59,583 nucleotides of DNA from JAICYJ01 sp035695105 (GCA_035695105.1 DASSEV010000101.1:1-59583), one strand, 5' to 3'. Shown: positions 39,747 to 48,089, counted from the first letter of the stretch. Notes: a model not told the origin generated them from the letters alone. Program-made: numbers and translations.

Positions 39747-40202
39747 TCACGCGCGCTCGATGCGGCAGGCGTAGCAGCCCGGCCCGGCGAAGTGCGCGAA
39801 CACGTAGGCGGTCCGCTCGTCCACCAGCATCGCCGCCGCCTCGCGCTCCACCTCGAGGCCCTCGATCACCGCCGTGCTCGTGATCATGTGCCGGTGGTCG
39901 TAGCCGCGGAGCGAGAGCCGCCTCGCGGTCAGCATCTCCGGCGCCTCGACGCTCGGCTCGCACCCGCCGCACGCCTCACGGTGGATGTACACCGGGCTGC
40001 GGGCCGAGTACGGGCTGTCGGCGGCCGGCACCTCCATCGAGAGCAGGAGCACCCGGTCGGCGTCTTGCTCGTCCGACAGGCAGCAGCGCACGGGGAACGG
40101 CGCGCCGTCGTGCTCGGGCAGCACCGCGGTTCCCGCGGCGAGCGAGGACGTCCGGGCTGCCGCCACGAGCGGAGCCGGGAGGGCTGAGAAGCGAAGCGGC
40201 AT
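39747..40202 (-). CDS. DUF1203 family protein
   Basis: A 151-residue soluble protein that spans the whole DUF1203 domain: FPVRCCLSDEQDADRVLLLS, then PADSPYSARSPVYIHREACG, and the C-terminal HFAGPGCYACRIER. These cysteines and the HFAxPGCYAxR end are the family hallmark. The function is unestablished. The ribosome region (CCAAGGAGCTCGCC) is strong. It may form an operon with the small membrane gene that follows. Confidence 0.85.
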   Translation of the reverse strand: MPLRFSALPAPLVAAARTSSLAAGTAVLPEHDGAPFPVRCCLSDEQDADRVLLLSMEVPAADSPYSARSPVYIHREACGGCEPSVEAPEMLTARRLSLRGYDHRHMITSTAVIEGLEVEREAAAMLVDERTAYVFAHFAGPGCYACRIERA

Positions 40203-40265
40203 GGCGAGCTCCTTGGAGGGGGACCTGAGGAGAACGGGCGGTGCCGCCGTCGCGTGAGAACGGGT

Positions 40266-41207
40266 TCAGCCCCGGTCGGTGCGCCGGCGCCGCTTGTTGC
40301 CGCGCATCGAGCGGGCGGCGCGCCGGACGAGGTCACGCGGGCCCTCGCCGGGCCGGCCCTCCACCACGCCCACCGACACGCCACCGCTGATCTCGCCGAC
40401 ACGCCGGTGCAGCGGCTGGCGGCGGAACCGGCGCAGGATCCGCTTCGCCTGCCGCCGGGCCTGCTTCTCGGTCACGTCCGGCAGGATCACCACGAACTCG
40501 TCACCGCCCATGCGCGCGGCGACGGTACCCTCGGCGACCGCCTCGATGATCGAGCGGGCCAGCGCCGCGATCAGGTGGTCGCCCTGCTGGTAGCCGAGCT
40601 CGTCGTTGACCTCCTTCAGGCCGTCGACGTCCAGCAGCAGCAGGCAGACGTCGACCCCGCTGCGGCAGATCCGGTCGAGCTCGTTGTCCAGCGCGCGGCG
40701 GTTCGCGAGCCCCGTAAGCTGATCGGTCAATGCGGCCCGGCGCAGCTCCTCCGCCTCGAGCCGCGCGTACACGAGGGGCGCGACGACGTCGGCGAAACTG
40801 CGCAGCTGCGCCCGCTCCTGTGCACGGATCCACAGGCCGTCCGGCCTCGCCGCCACCAGCTCACCGACACGCACTCCGCTGTGGCGCAGCGGGATGCGCA
40901 CCTCGGTGCCGCGCACCCGCATGTCGAGCATGGCGATCGTGTCGTCCCCATCCTGCGGCGCCGGCAGCGGGGCGTCGAACACGCGCCCGGCCAGCCGCCG
41001 CGGGTCGAACCCGTCCATCGACACGTCGATGTCCGGCACGAGCTCCTCGGCGCCGTCGCAGATCGCCTCGGGAAGCAGCGCCAGCAGCGGCTCGTCGAAC
41101 ACCTCCGCCAGGATCACGGGCAGGGCCGATTCGAAGGCGCGCTGCGCCTCCTGATCCCAGGCATCATCGTCTACAGGTACGGCCGCGACGGAGCCACGCA
41201 CGGTCAT
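40266..41207 (-). CDS. Diguanylate cyclase (GGDEF domain)
   Basis: A soluble protein of about 313 residues. The N-terminal 150 residues form a sensor region, probably GAF-like (SFADVVAPLVYARLEAEELR leads into the catalytic part). The GGDEF domain has TDQLTGLANRRAL at its start, LLLDVDGLKEVNDELGYQQG (metal Asp and substrate Asn/Asp) and the intact signature AARMGGDEFVVILPD. No clear RxxD inhibitory site was seen upstream of the signature. It makes cyclic di-GMP from GTP. The start could instead be a GTG at 41246, which would put the upstream inverted repeat inside the gene. Confidence 0.92.
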   Translation of the reverse strand: MTVRGSVAAVPVDDDAWDQEAQRAFESALPVILAEVFDEPLLALLPEAICDGAEELVPDIDVSMDGFDPRRLAGRVFDAPLPAPQDGDDTIAMLDMRVRGTEVRIPLRHSGVRVGELVAARPDGLWIRAQERAQLRSFADVVAPLVYARLEAEELRRAALTDQLTGLANRRALDNELDRICRSGVDVCLLLLDVDGLKEVNDELGYQQGDHLIAALARSIIEAVAEGTVAARMGGDEFVVILPDVTEKQARRQAKRILRRFRRQPLHRRVGEISGGVSVGVVEGRPGEGPRDLVRRAARSMRGNKRRRRTDRG

Positions 41208-41226
41208 GCCTCGACTGTACGTGTCA

Positions 41227-41251
41227 ATCGGGTGATTCGCGCTCACCCGAT
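41227..41251 (-). terminator. Inverted repeat between a small gene and the GGDEF gene
   Basis: ATCGGGTGA and TCACCCGAT pair perfectly (9 bp) around loop TTCGCGC. It starts 20 bases past the stop of the upstream minus-strand gene and 20 bases before the preferred GGDEF start. It can be read either as a terminator or as an operator for the cyclase gene. Confidence 0.4.
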
Positions 41252-41270
41252 CGAGGGAGCGCGGGCCGAG

Positions 41271-41582
41271 CTACTCGCGGTCGCGCAGGTGATCCGCCGC
41301 AAGACGGATGCGGTCGCGCAGGCGCAGCTGCTGCGTGTCCTCCCCCACGTCGTGGAGGTCGATCGGCTCGAGCATCATCTCGTGCTCCGCGTCATCCGGA
41401 TCGGCGTCCGGCTCGGAGAGCGGCTCAGGCGCCTGGCGTGCGAAGTGCAGCTGCCGCTCGAGCTCGTCGATGCGATCGAGCAGCATCGAGATGGCCCGTC
41501 CCATCGCCCGTCGCTCCGGATCCTCGACGGTCGAAAGGTGCTGCGCCCAGCGGCGTAGCTCTCGCTGCTCCCCCACGTTCAT
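41271..41582 (-). CDS. Small charged hypothetical protein
   Basis: A 103-residue soluble, strongly charged protein with predicted long helices (RAISMLLDRIDELERQLHFA is coiled-coil-like) and an acidic linker (EPDADPDDAEHE), ending in a basic helix. No family is recognised. It precedes the GGDEF gene on the same strand, but an inverted repeat separates them. Confidence 0.6.
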   Translation of the reverse strand: MNVGEQRELRRWAQHLSTVEDPERRAMGRAISMLLDRIDELERQLHFARQAPEPLSEPDADPDDAEHEMMLEPIDLHDVGEDTQQLRLRDRIRLAADHLRDRE

Positions 41583-41633
41583 CGCGCCAAGTGTACGCGA
41601 CGAACGAGGAGGAGCAGCGATGCGGGGTGGCCC

Positions 41634-43127
41634 CTACCTCCCGTCCACGGTCAGCTCGACCATGGCGAAGTCGGTCGCGTCACCTCCGAGCTCCGAGACC
41701 GTCAGGTCCGCTCCACCGGGCAGCCCGCCCGTGAACTCGAGGCCAGGCACGGGGATGTCCGCGGTCTGCCAGGTGCCGGTGTTGGCCTTCGTGACGGTCA
41801 CCGACTGGTCGGGTCCGGTGCCCCAGGCCACCTGGAAGCTGCCCGTCCCGGTGTCGAGGTAGGTCACGTGCACGGTGGTCGTGTCAGCGACGATGCCGCT
41901 GCGGAAGGCGGGATCGAGGGCGAAGCTCATGGTGCTCTGAGCCGTGCCGCCGGCGATCCGCCGCGCGTACCGCCCGAACCGCTGCGAGGCGGGCCCGATC
42001 ATCGATGCGCCGGCATTGCTGTCGAGCGCGGTCGACGTCGTGCTCGGGTCGAGCTGCGTCATGAACCAGGTGAAGTCACCGGCCATCCGGCCGCTGCCCT
42101 GGCGCAGCGCGACCCAGGCGCCGGGCGAACCGGCCGGATCCCACTGATGGCCGGCGTACCGGTTCGCGAAGTCGAACGCGGCCCGGAACTCCGCGTCCGT
42201 CTGCCCCTGCGCCAGCACGTTGCCGTAGACGGCGATCGAGCGGACGCCCTTGTCCAGCTCGAGCAGGATGCGCCACCAGTTCCAGCTGACCAGGTTCTTC
42301 TTGCCGGCGTAGCTGATCGGCTCCCAGTAGGCGTTGGTGCTGCCAAGACGGACGTTGTCGTACGCGTACAGGTCGAACGCATCGCGCGCCGGGTTCGGGT
42401 CGACGTCGGAGGCGGTGCCCATCATCCAGGCGCCGCCCGTGCCGAGCCAGGTGGTCGGGCAGTGGCCTGGCCACTGCGTCCAGACCTGCGCGCGCAGCGC
42501 GACCTGAACCTGCGGCAGCAGCTGCTGCCGGTACAGGTTCATCACGTCGTAGTAGTACTGGTCGGCAACCGTCTTCGACCACGCGGTCGACACCTTGTGG
42601 CCGCTGGGCGTCGCCTTGCAGGTGTACCCGCTCGGCATGTCCGTCAGCTCGGTGCCGATCGCGTTCGGGGCAGCGCGGACGAGCGCGACCTGCGGCAGGT
42701 ACGGCGAGGCCTTGAGATGCGCGGCGAGCGCCGACACCAGCTCCGTCTGCACCGTCTCATAGACCGGATCCCAGTACTGGGGCGCCGGCTGGCCATGCAC
42801 GGTGCCGCAGTTGGCAACGACGTTCCAGAGCCAGGCCGGCTTCGCCTTGGTCGAGTTGACCTGCACCGTCGCGACCTTGCCGATCGAGGCGTAGTACTTC
42901 AGCTCGGAGTCCAACGACGACCAGTTGAAGGTGCGCCGCTTTGGCTCGATGGTCGCCCAGTCGAGCGTGATCTGGCCACCGCGGACGTACGGTGCGGCCG
43001 CCCCGGAATCCTTGCCCCAAACCTGGTAGATCCCCGCGGGCGGGAGCGTGCCGGCAGATGCGGAGGCGGTGAGTGCTCCCCAGGCGACAAGCGCGAGGAG
43101 CACAACGCGGATGCGACGAGTGAGCAT
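41634..43127 (-). CDS. Secreted glycoside-hydrolase-like protein (TIM barrel plus beta domain)
   Basis: A 497-residue exported protein. The signal peptide is RIRVVLLALVAWGALTASAS. The catalytic-like barrel begins QITLDWATIEPKRRTFNWSS, then GKVATVQVNSTKAKPAWLW, and a Glu in NAIGTELTDMPSGY sits where GH-A enzymes keep their acid/base. The order of motifs matches the C-terminal half of the larger protein at 30395-32371. The last 110 residues form a beta-sandwich (SIxxxTTTVHVTYLDTG-type strands) typical of carbohydrate-associated modules. The nucleophile is not identified and the substrate is unknown. The leader carries two copies of a 14-base repeat. Confidence 0.75.
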   Translation of the reverse strand: MLTRRIRVVLLALVAWGALTASASAGTLPPAGIYQVWGKDSGAAAPYVRGGQITLDWATIEPKRRTFNWSSLDSELKYYASIGKVATVQVNSTKAKPAWLWNVVANCGTVHGQPAPQYWDPVYETVQTELVSALAAHLKASPYLPQVALVRAAPNAIGTELTDMPSGYTCKATPSGHKVSTAWSKTVADQYYYDVMNLYRQQLLPQVQVALRAQVWTQWPGHCPTTWLGTGGAWMMGTASDVDPNPARDAFDLYAYDNVRLGSTNAYWEPISYAGKKNLVSWNWWRILLELDKGVRSIAVYGNVLAQGQTDAEFRAAFDFANRYAGHQWDPAGSPGAWVALRQGSGRMAGDFTWFMTQLDPSTTSTALDSNAGASMIGPASQRFGRYARRIAGGTAQSTMSFALDPAFRSGIVADTTTVHVTYLDTGTGSFQVAWGTGPDQSVTVTKANTGTWQTADIPVPGLEFTGGLPGGADLTVSELGGDATDFAMVELTVDGR

Positions 43128-43190
43128 TGAAGACCCCTTCCCTCAGTCGGCCGACCCCGGCCTGAGGGGGTACATCGGTCATGAGCGGGG

Positions 43191-43228
43191 CGGCCCATCC
43201 CCCACGGGGTGGTTCGGCCCATCCCCCA
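43191..43228. repeat. Two direct copies of CGGCCCATCCCCCA
   Basis: Exact 14-base copies at 43191-43204 and 43215-43228, 24 bases apart (about two helix turns), 60-100 bases upstream of the secreted hydrolase-like gene. The spacing suits a dimeric regulator bound on one face of the DNA. The copies could also form part of a leader RNA. Confidence 0.55.
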
Positions 43229-43298
43229 TCGGAGCCTGCGGATGCCCCCGTTTCGGGTGCCCGAGGCGCCGCGATCCCGCACGGGGAGCGGGATCCGC

Positions 43299-44261
43299 TC
43301 AGGCGGTGCGGAGAACCCTCTCCCAGCTGCAGAACCTGGGCTCGCTCGTCATCCCGGCCCGCTCGTACACCCGGGTCGCTCCCGTGGTGGACTCGCTGTC
43401 GACGAAGAGCATCACCCCTGCTCGGCCGCGCTCGTGGAACTGCGTGAAGCTCCGGCGCAGGAGCGACTGGCCGACCCCGCGTCCCCGCTCGCTGCGGCGC
43501 ACACCGAACAGGGCAACGTAGCCAAGCGTCGGATCCTCGTCGGCGACCGGCTGACCAAGCAGCGCGCCCACCACCACACCGTCGCGGCGCGCCACATGCC
43601 AGAGCGAGGGGTCATGGCGCTCGATCGCCGTCACGTGGGTATGCAGCCACACGTCACGCGCGGGCAGGCCATCGCCGTAGTGATCCTCGAATGCCTCGGC
43701 GAGGCAGGGGTAGACCTCCTCCTCGCCGCCCGGCGAGACCAGCTCGAAGGTCACGCCGGGTACGTCGGCGGCCGGCTCCGGCGGCCCGTCGAACGCCCGC
43801 TTCATCACCCAGAAGACGCGCGGGTGGCCGAACCCGTGGTCGCTCAGCAGCCGTGCCACGAGCGGCTCCTCGGCGAGGCCGCCCATGCGCCATACGACCT
43901 GCTCGCCCGCCGGCGCCGCCGCGGCGAACGCCTCGGCCCGGCGCTCCAACTCCTCGACGACGGCGGCGCCCACTCCGCGCCCGTGATGCTCCAGGCCCAC
44001 GGCGCCGATGGAGAAGATGGATGTATGCGGCGGCTCAGACTCGATGAAAAAATAGGCGGCGAGGTCACCGTCGGGCCCCGTCACCACTCCGAAGTCCCGC
44101 TCGAGGTTCGCGCCCGGGGCCGTCCACGGTGCGGTCACCCACTCGAGCGACGTGAACGCCACGCCGCGGAGTGCACGCGACTCCGCGTTGATCATGTCGA
44201 CGATCACCGGCCCGTCAGCGGTGACGGGTGGCCGCACGCCGTACCCCTCGGGAAACGCCAT
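43299..44261 (-). CDS. Tandem GNAT N-acetyltransferase
   Basis: A 320-residue protein with two GNAT domains, in the layout of mycothiol synthase (MshD)-type enzymes. Domain 1 (about 8-155) has VGLEHHGRGVGAAVVEELER as its acetyl-CoA loop. Domain 2 (about 170-320) has the canonical VRRSERGRGVGQSLLRRSF and ends with ATRVYERAGMTSEPR. Only the second loop is a clean Q/R-x-x-G-x-G/A match, so it is the likely active half. The substrate is not deducible; sequence relatives include aminoglycoside- and thiol-related acetyltransferases. Confidence 0.85.
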   Translation of the reverse strand: MAFPEGYGVRPPVTADGPVIVDMINAESRALRGVAFTSLEWVTAPWTAPGANLERDFGVVTGPDGDLAAYFFIESEPPHTSIFSIGAVGLEHHGRGVGAAVVEELERRAEAFAAAAPAGEQVVWRMGGLAEEPLVARLLSDHGFGHPRVFWVMKRAFDGPPEPAADVPGVTFELVSPGGEEEVYPCLAEAFEDHYGDGLPARDVWLHTHVTAIERHDPSLWHVARRDGVVVGALLGQPVADEDPTLGYVALFGVRRSERGRGVGQSLLRRSFTQFHERGRAGVMLFVDSESTTGATRVYERAGMTSEPRFCSWERVLRTA

Positions 44262-44279
44262 GCGGCGATGCTACAGCCG

Positions 44280-44313
44280 CGGCCCGGGGCCGGAGAGCTC
44301 CGACCCCGGGCCG
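44280..44313 (-). terminator. GC hairpin after the GlsB/YeaQ-type gene
   Basis: CGGCCCGGGG and CCCCGGGCCG pair over 10 bp, with an inner CGGAG/CTCCG stem and one mismatch, 11 bases past the stop of the small membrane gene. No T-tract. It separates that gene from the GNAT gene on the same strand. Confidence 0.55.
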
Positions 44314-44324
44314 TCGTGCAAGCG

Positions 44325-44603
44325 TCAGGTCAGACGGCCGTGGCCGCTATGCCCGGTGACGAGGCGGTAGATCGCGAGCAGCACCAGCGAGCCGATGATG
44401 GCCGTGATCCAGGTCGACAGATCGAAGAAGTTGTCGAGCGGATGTGCGTTGAACAGCGCGGACGCCAGGAAGCCTCCCAGCAGCGCGCCGACGACGCCGA
44501 TGATCATCGTGACGATGATGCCGCCGGGATCGTCACCCGGCATGATCGCCTTCGCGATCGCCCCGGCCAGCAGGCCGAGGATGAGAAACGCAATGATGCC
44601 CAT
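44325..44603 (-). CDS. GlsB/YeaQ/YmgE family stress membrane protein
   Basis: A 92-residue protein with three membrane helices: IIAFLILGLLAGAIAKAIMP, GIIVTMIIGVVGALLGGFLA and ITAIIGSLVLLAIYRLV. The GGI-x-GALLGG glycine pattern and loop PGDDPGG are the transglycosylase-associated (PF04226) family signature. The family is induced by acid, oxidative and osmotic stress; the mechanism is unknown. The start is set by GGGGAGGATGC immediately upstream of the ATG. Confidence 0.92.
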   Translation of the reverse strand: MGIIAFLILGLLAGAIAKAIMPGDDPGGIIVTMIIGVVGALLGGFLASALFNAHPLDNFFDLSTWITAIIGSLVLLAIYRLVTGHSGHGRLT

Positions 44604-44647
44604 GCATCCTCCCCAGTGTCGATGGACATCCGGTTGGCTACCCGGGA

Positions 44648-44675
44648 TTGCAGCGGTGCTAACCAGGGCTACACT
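44648..44675 (+). promoter_or_regulatory. Candidate promoter for a leaderless transcript
   Basis: TTGCAG and TACACT are separated by 16 bases. The -10 box ends 8 bases before the GTG start of the amine-oxidase-like gene, which has no ribosome site, so transcription would begin at or next to the start codon. Leaderless mRNAs are common in actinobacteria. Confidence 0.45.
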
Positions 44676-44683
44676 CCCGCGCC

Positions 44684-46087
44684 GTGTCAACGCCCGCCTC
44701 AGCCCTCGAGCGCCGGTACCGCAAGCGCAGCCTCTGGCTGGACGGCCTCGCGGAGCCGCTCGCCCCGCGCCCGCCGCTGCCGGGTGACACCCAGTGCGAC
44801 GTGGCGATCGTCGGCGCCGGGTTCACCGGGCTGTGGGCCGCCTACTACCTGAAGCGGCACCAGCCGGACATCCGCGTGGTGGTGGTCGAGCGCGAGATCG
44901 CGGGGTACGGGCCGTCCGGCCGAAACGGCGGCTGGGTGTCGTCGGGCATCTCCGGCAGCGCGGCGGTGTACCGCAAGCGCGGCGGGCCCGACGCCGTGCG
45001 GCGAGCCGAACGGGAGACGGAGCACACCGTCGACGAGATCGGCCGCGTCGCCGCGGCAGAGGGGATCGACTGCGGCTTCCTGAAGGCGGGCGACCTGATC
45101 GTGGCCACGACGCCCCCGCAGCGGGCCCGGCTGCTGGCATCCGCCCGGTCGGAGCACGAGCTGGGCGCGACCGACGACGACGTGCGGATCCTGACCCCGG
45201 AGCAGAGCACGGACTACGCCAGGGTGGCCGGATGCATCGCCGCCGCGTACTCACCGCACGCGGCTCGCGTCAACCCGGCCCAGCTGGTGCGCGGGCTGGC
45301 CAAGGCATGCGAGCGGCTCGGGGTCACGATCCATGAGCGGACTGCCGCGCTCGAGATCGAGCCGGGGCGGGTGAGCTGCCAGGGCGGCACTGTGCGGGCC
45401 GAGACGGTGCTGCGGGCGACGGAGTCCTACACGACACAGCTTTCGGGCGAGTCGCTCCGCTACCTGCCGCTCTACTCGCTGATGATCGCGACGGAGCCGC
45501 TGCCGGACGACGTGTGGGAGCAGCTGGGCTGGCGGGACGGCCTGCTGGTCGGCGATCGCCATCATCTGTTCTTCTACGCGCAGCGGACCGCCGACGGGCG
45601 GATCGCGATCGGCGGGCGCGGAGCGCCGTACCGGCTGCAGATGCCGATCAGCGAGCAGCACGAGCGCTCGGCCGCGGTGCGGGGTCGCCTGGAGCGGGCG
45701 CTGCTGCGGCACTTCCCCGCCACCTCCGGCGCGCGGATCACGCATCACTGGGGCGGGCCGCTGGCCGTGCCCCGCGACTGGAGCATGGGCATCGGCTACG
45801 ACCGGTACACCGGCCTCGGCTGGGCCGGCGGATACTCCGGCCACGGGGTGGTGTCCGCGAACATCGGCGGCCGGACGCTGGCCGATCTCGTGCTCCGGCG
45901 CGACACCGACCTGGTCTCACTGCCCTGGGTCGGGCACCGCAGCCGGCGCTGGGAGCCCGAGCCGCTGCGGTTCCTCGCCTCGCGGGCGATCGTGCGGGTG
46001 CTGGAGAGCGCCGACGTCCACGAGGACATCACCGGCCGGCGGGCGCGGCGGACGACCGTGCTCGCCCCCGTCATGCCCCCGCACTGA
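44684..46087 (+). CDS. FAD-dependent amino acid/amine oxidoreductase (DAO family)
   Basis: A 467-residue flavoenzyme of the D-amino-acid-oxidase/glycine-oxidase superfamily, closest in pattern to gamma-glutamylputrescine oxidase-like proteins. The FAD site is CDVAIVGAGFTGLWAAYYL, the arginine-rich motif follows (YGPSGRNGGWVSSGISG), and the C-terminal GGYSGHGVVSANIGG closes the flavin pocket. It oxidises a primary or secondary amine, releasing H2O2 or passing electrons on. It is followed by a second amine oxidase with its TetR gene, 60 bases downstream. No membrane segment. Confidence 0.9.
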   Translation: MSTPASALERRYRKRSLWLDGLAEPLAPRPPLPGDTQCDVAIVGAGFTGLWAAYYLKRHQPDIRVVVVEREIAGYGPSGRNGGWVSSGISGSAAVYRKRGGPDAVRRAERETEHTVDEIGRVAAAEGIDCGFLKAGDLIVATTPPQRARLLASARSEHELGATDDDVRILTPEQSTDYARVAGCIAAAYSPHAARVNPAQLVRGLAKACERLGVTIHERTAALEIEPGRVSCQGGTVRAETVLRATESYTTQLSGESLRYLPLYSLMIATEPLPDDVWEQLGWRDGLLVGDRHHLFFYAQRTADGRIAIGGRGAPYRLQMPISEQHERSAAVRGRLERALLRHFPATSGARITHHWGGPLAVPRDWSMGIGYDRYTGLGWAGGYSGHGVVSANIGGRTLADLVLRRDTDLVSLPWVGHRSRRWEPEPLRFLASRAIVRVLESADVHEDITGRRARRTTVLAPVMPPH

Positions 46088-46103
46088 GCCTGCCGGCCGG
46101 TAC

Positions 46104-46119
46104 TGGTACATTTGTACCA
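46104..46119 (+). promoter_or_regulatory. Perfect palindrome, candidate TetR operator
   Basis: TGGTACA-TT-TGTACCA is a perfect 7+2+7 palindrome 28 bases before the amine oxidase ATG and directly after the preceding gene. Its length and symmetry suit a TetR dimer, and a TetR gene is coupled downstream. Flanking GGTAC at 46099 adds a further half-site-like element. Confidence 0.6.
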
Positions 46120-46147
46120 TCAGTCGAAGCCCGAACGGGAGAGGCGC

Positions 46148-47431
46148 ATGGTTGACGTAGTCGTTGTCGGAGGTGGTTTTGCCGGGGTCACCGCCGCCCG
46201 GGAGGCGGCCCAGGCGGGACGGTCGGTGCTGCTCCTGGAGGCGCGCGACCGGATCGGCGGACGGACATGGACCGCTCCGTGGGCCGGCCACGACATCGAG
46301 TACGGCGGCGGGTGGGTGCACTGGCACCAGCCGCACACCTTCTCCGAGGTGACACGAGCCGGCGTCGGCGTCGTGCTCTCGGGGGATCCCGAGGTGGCAG
46401 CGTGGTACGTCGGAGACGAGCGCCGGACGGGCACGATCGGCGACCGCGACGAGATCGCGAACCGCGGCTGGGAGCGCTTCGTCGAGGGGGTCGACGACGC
46501 GCTGCCGAACCCGCACGACCCGGTGCTCGCGCTCGACCTGCTGCGCCGCTTCGACGACATGACAATCGCCAACCGCATCGCCGAGCTCGGGCTCGACCGG
46601 GAGACGCACGACGTCCTATGGGCCGAGCTCGAGTCGGTGGCCCACGCGCCGCTCGAGGACGCCGGCGCCGTCAGCGTCCTGCGCTGGCATGCGCTGTCCG
46701 GCTACAGCCTGAAGCTGACGCAGTACACGGGCGGGCGCGTGACGCTCGGCAGCGGTACGCGCGGCCTGATCGAGGCGATCGCATCGCAGGCGGCGCTCGA
46801 GACGCGCCTCGAGACGCCTGTGGCCGCCGTGCGCCAGGGAGACGACCGGGTCGAGGTCGAGACACGCGGCGGGGAGCTGATCGAGGCATCGGTGGCGGTG
46901 GTCGCCGTGCCGCTGAACACGCTGCACGCAATCGAGTTCACGCCCGGCCTGCCGGAGGGCAAGCTCGCGGGCATCGCGCTCGGTCAGAGCTCGCGGGGCA
47001 TCAAGATCTTCGTCCACGCCGCCGGCGAGCAGCTGACGCAGAACGCCATCCGGCCGCGGCACCCGTTCGGCTACCTCGACACCGAGTGGGTCGAGGACGA
47101 CGGGACGCAGATCATGATCGGGTTCGGCATGGACGCGGAGAGCTGCGACGCGTCCGACCTGGACGGTGTCCAGCGGGCCATGGACGACATCATCCCGGGC
47201 TACCGGGTGGTCGGCGCAACGGCGCACGACTGGCTGGCCGACGAGTTCGCGCAGGGCACCTGGGCGATCCACCGGCCCGGCTGGTACGGCACGCACTACG
47301 AGGAGATGCGACGGCCGGAGGGGCGGGTGCTCCTGGCCGGCTCGGACCTGGCAGCGGGTTGGGCGGGCTTCATCGACGGCGCGATCGAATCGGGCCTGCG
47401 GGCCGGTGCCTGGGTGCGCGGCATGACGTGA
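46148..47431 (+). CDS. Flavin monoamine oxidase family protein
   Basis: A 427-residue FAD-dependent amine oxidase. The dinucleotide site is VVVVGGGFAGVTAAREA followed by LLLEARDRIGGRTWT, the standard start of the MAO/polyamine-oxidase fold. The substrate part contains EYGGGWVHWHQPH, and the C-terminal flavin segment is RVLLAGSDLAAGWAGFIDGA, followed by a final helix (ESGLRAGAWV). The covalent-FAD cysteine of mammalian MAO is not evident. The ATG at 46148 follows GGGAGAGG. Its stop overlaps the TetR start (GTGA). Likely oxidises an aromatic or aliphatic amine, with expression relieved by that amine. Confidence 0.92.
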   Translation: MVDVVVVGGGFAGVTAAREAAQAGRSVLLLEARDRIGGRTWTAPWAGHDIEYGGGWVHWHQPHTFSEVTRAGVGVVLSGDPEVAAWYVGDERRTGTIGDRDEIANRGWERFVEGVDDALPNPHDPVLALDLLRRFDDMTIANRIAELGLDRETHDVLWAELESVAHAPLEDAGAVSVLRWHALSGYSLKLTQYTGGRVTLGSGTRGLIEAIASQAALETRLETPVAAVRQGDDRVEVETRGGELIEASVAVVAVPLNTLHAIEFTPGLPEGKLAGIALGQSSRGIKIFVHAAGEQLTQNAIRPRHPFGYLDTEWVEDDGTQIMIGFGMDAESCDASDLDGVQRAMDDIIPGYRVVGATAHDWLADEFAQGTWAIHRPGWYGTHYEEMRRPEGRVLLAGSDLAAGWAGFIDGAIESGLRAGAWVRGMT

Positions 47432-48015
47432 GCGACCGGCGCGGGGTGCTGCTCGAGGCTGCGCTGCGGGTGATCGCGCGCAGCGGTGTCGACGCTGCCA
47501 CCCACCGGGCGGTGGCCGCCGAGGCGAGCGTGGCGCTGGCCTCCACCACGTACCACTTCACGTCGAAGAGCGACCTGATCCGGCAGGCGCTCGAGCTGGT
47601 GATCGAGCGCTCGACGGCGAGCGTCGCGGCCCACTCCGCGCCGCCTGGCCCGGACGGGGCGGAAGCGCTGGTCGAGCGGCTGGTCGCGCTGGCCGAGGCG
47701 CTGGCATCCGACCAGCGGGCGCCGCTGACGGCGCAGTACGAGCTGCTGCTGGAGGCGGGCAGGCGGGCGGAGCTGCGCCCGCTGGCGGAGCGATGGAACG
47801 ACGCGTACATGGCCGGGATCGTGGCCATGACGATCCGCGCATCGCTGCCCCGGCCGGAGCTCGCGGCGGAGGTGCTGTCGAACGTGATCGAGGGCGGCCT
47901 GTTGAACCAGCTGGCTCTCCCCCGCCCCGGGTTCGTGCGGGAGTCGATGGCGGAGCAGCTGCGGGCGGCGGTCGCGGGGCTGGGCGAAGCGGGTCTGCCC
48001 CCGCACGCTGGCTGA
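47428..48015 (+). CDS. TetR family transcriptional regulator
   Basis: A 195-residue regulator. The N-terminal helix-turn-helix spans about 8-55: LLEAALRVIARSGVDAATHR, then VAAEASVALASTTYHFTSK, a clear TetR recognition helix. The C-terminal ligand domain (LVERLVALAEALASDQ, then LPRPELAAEVLSNVIEGGL) is of the BetI/RutR-like kind. The GTG overlaps the amine oxidase stop, so regulator and enzyme are translated together. Autoregulation through the palindrome at 46104 is the simplest model, with an amine or its aldehyde as inducer. Confidence 0.9.
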   Translation: MSDRRGVLLEAALRVIARSGVDAATHRAVAAEASVALASTTYHFTSKSDLIRQALELVIERSTASVAAHSAPPGPDGAEALVERLVALAEALASDQRAPLTAQYELLLEAGRRAELRPLAERWNDAYMAGIVAMTIRASLPRPELAAEVLSNVIEGGLLNQLALPRPGFVRESMAEQLRAAVAGLGEAGLPPHAG

Positions 48016-48063
48016 CCCGGCAGTCCGGCAGCCGACCGTTGTGGTCGACCGGCCGGGTCAGCC
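48010..48063. terminator. Large inverted repeat between convergent genes
   Basis: GGCTGACCCGG and CCGGGTCAGCC (11 bp) enclose 32 bases that contain an inner GACC/GGTC stem. It overlaps the last codons of the TetR gene and lies 27 bases beyond the stop of the facing peptidase gene. It can terminate both. Confidence 0.55.
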
Positions 48064-48089
48064 CCAGAGGGGCAGACCCGTGAAGCGTG

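Noticed and set aside
37239..40187. 982-codon plus-strand frame
   Set aside because: It crosses several real minus-strand genes and a plus-strand gene; composition is typical of an antisense shadow in GC-rich DNA.
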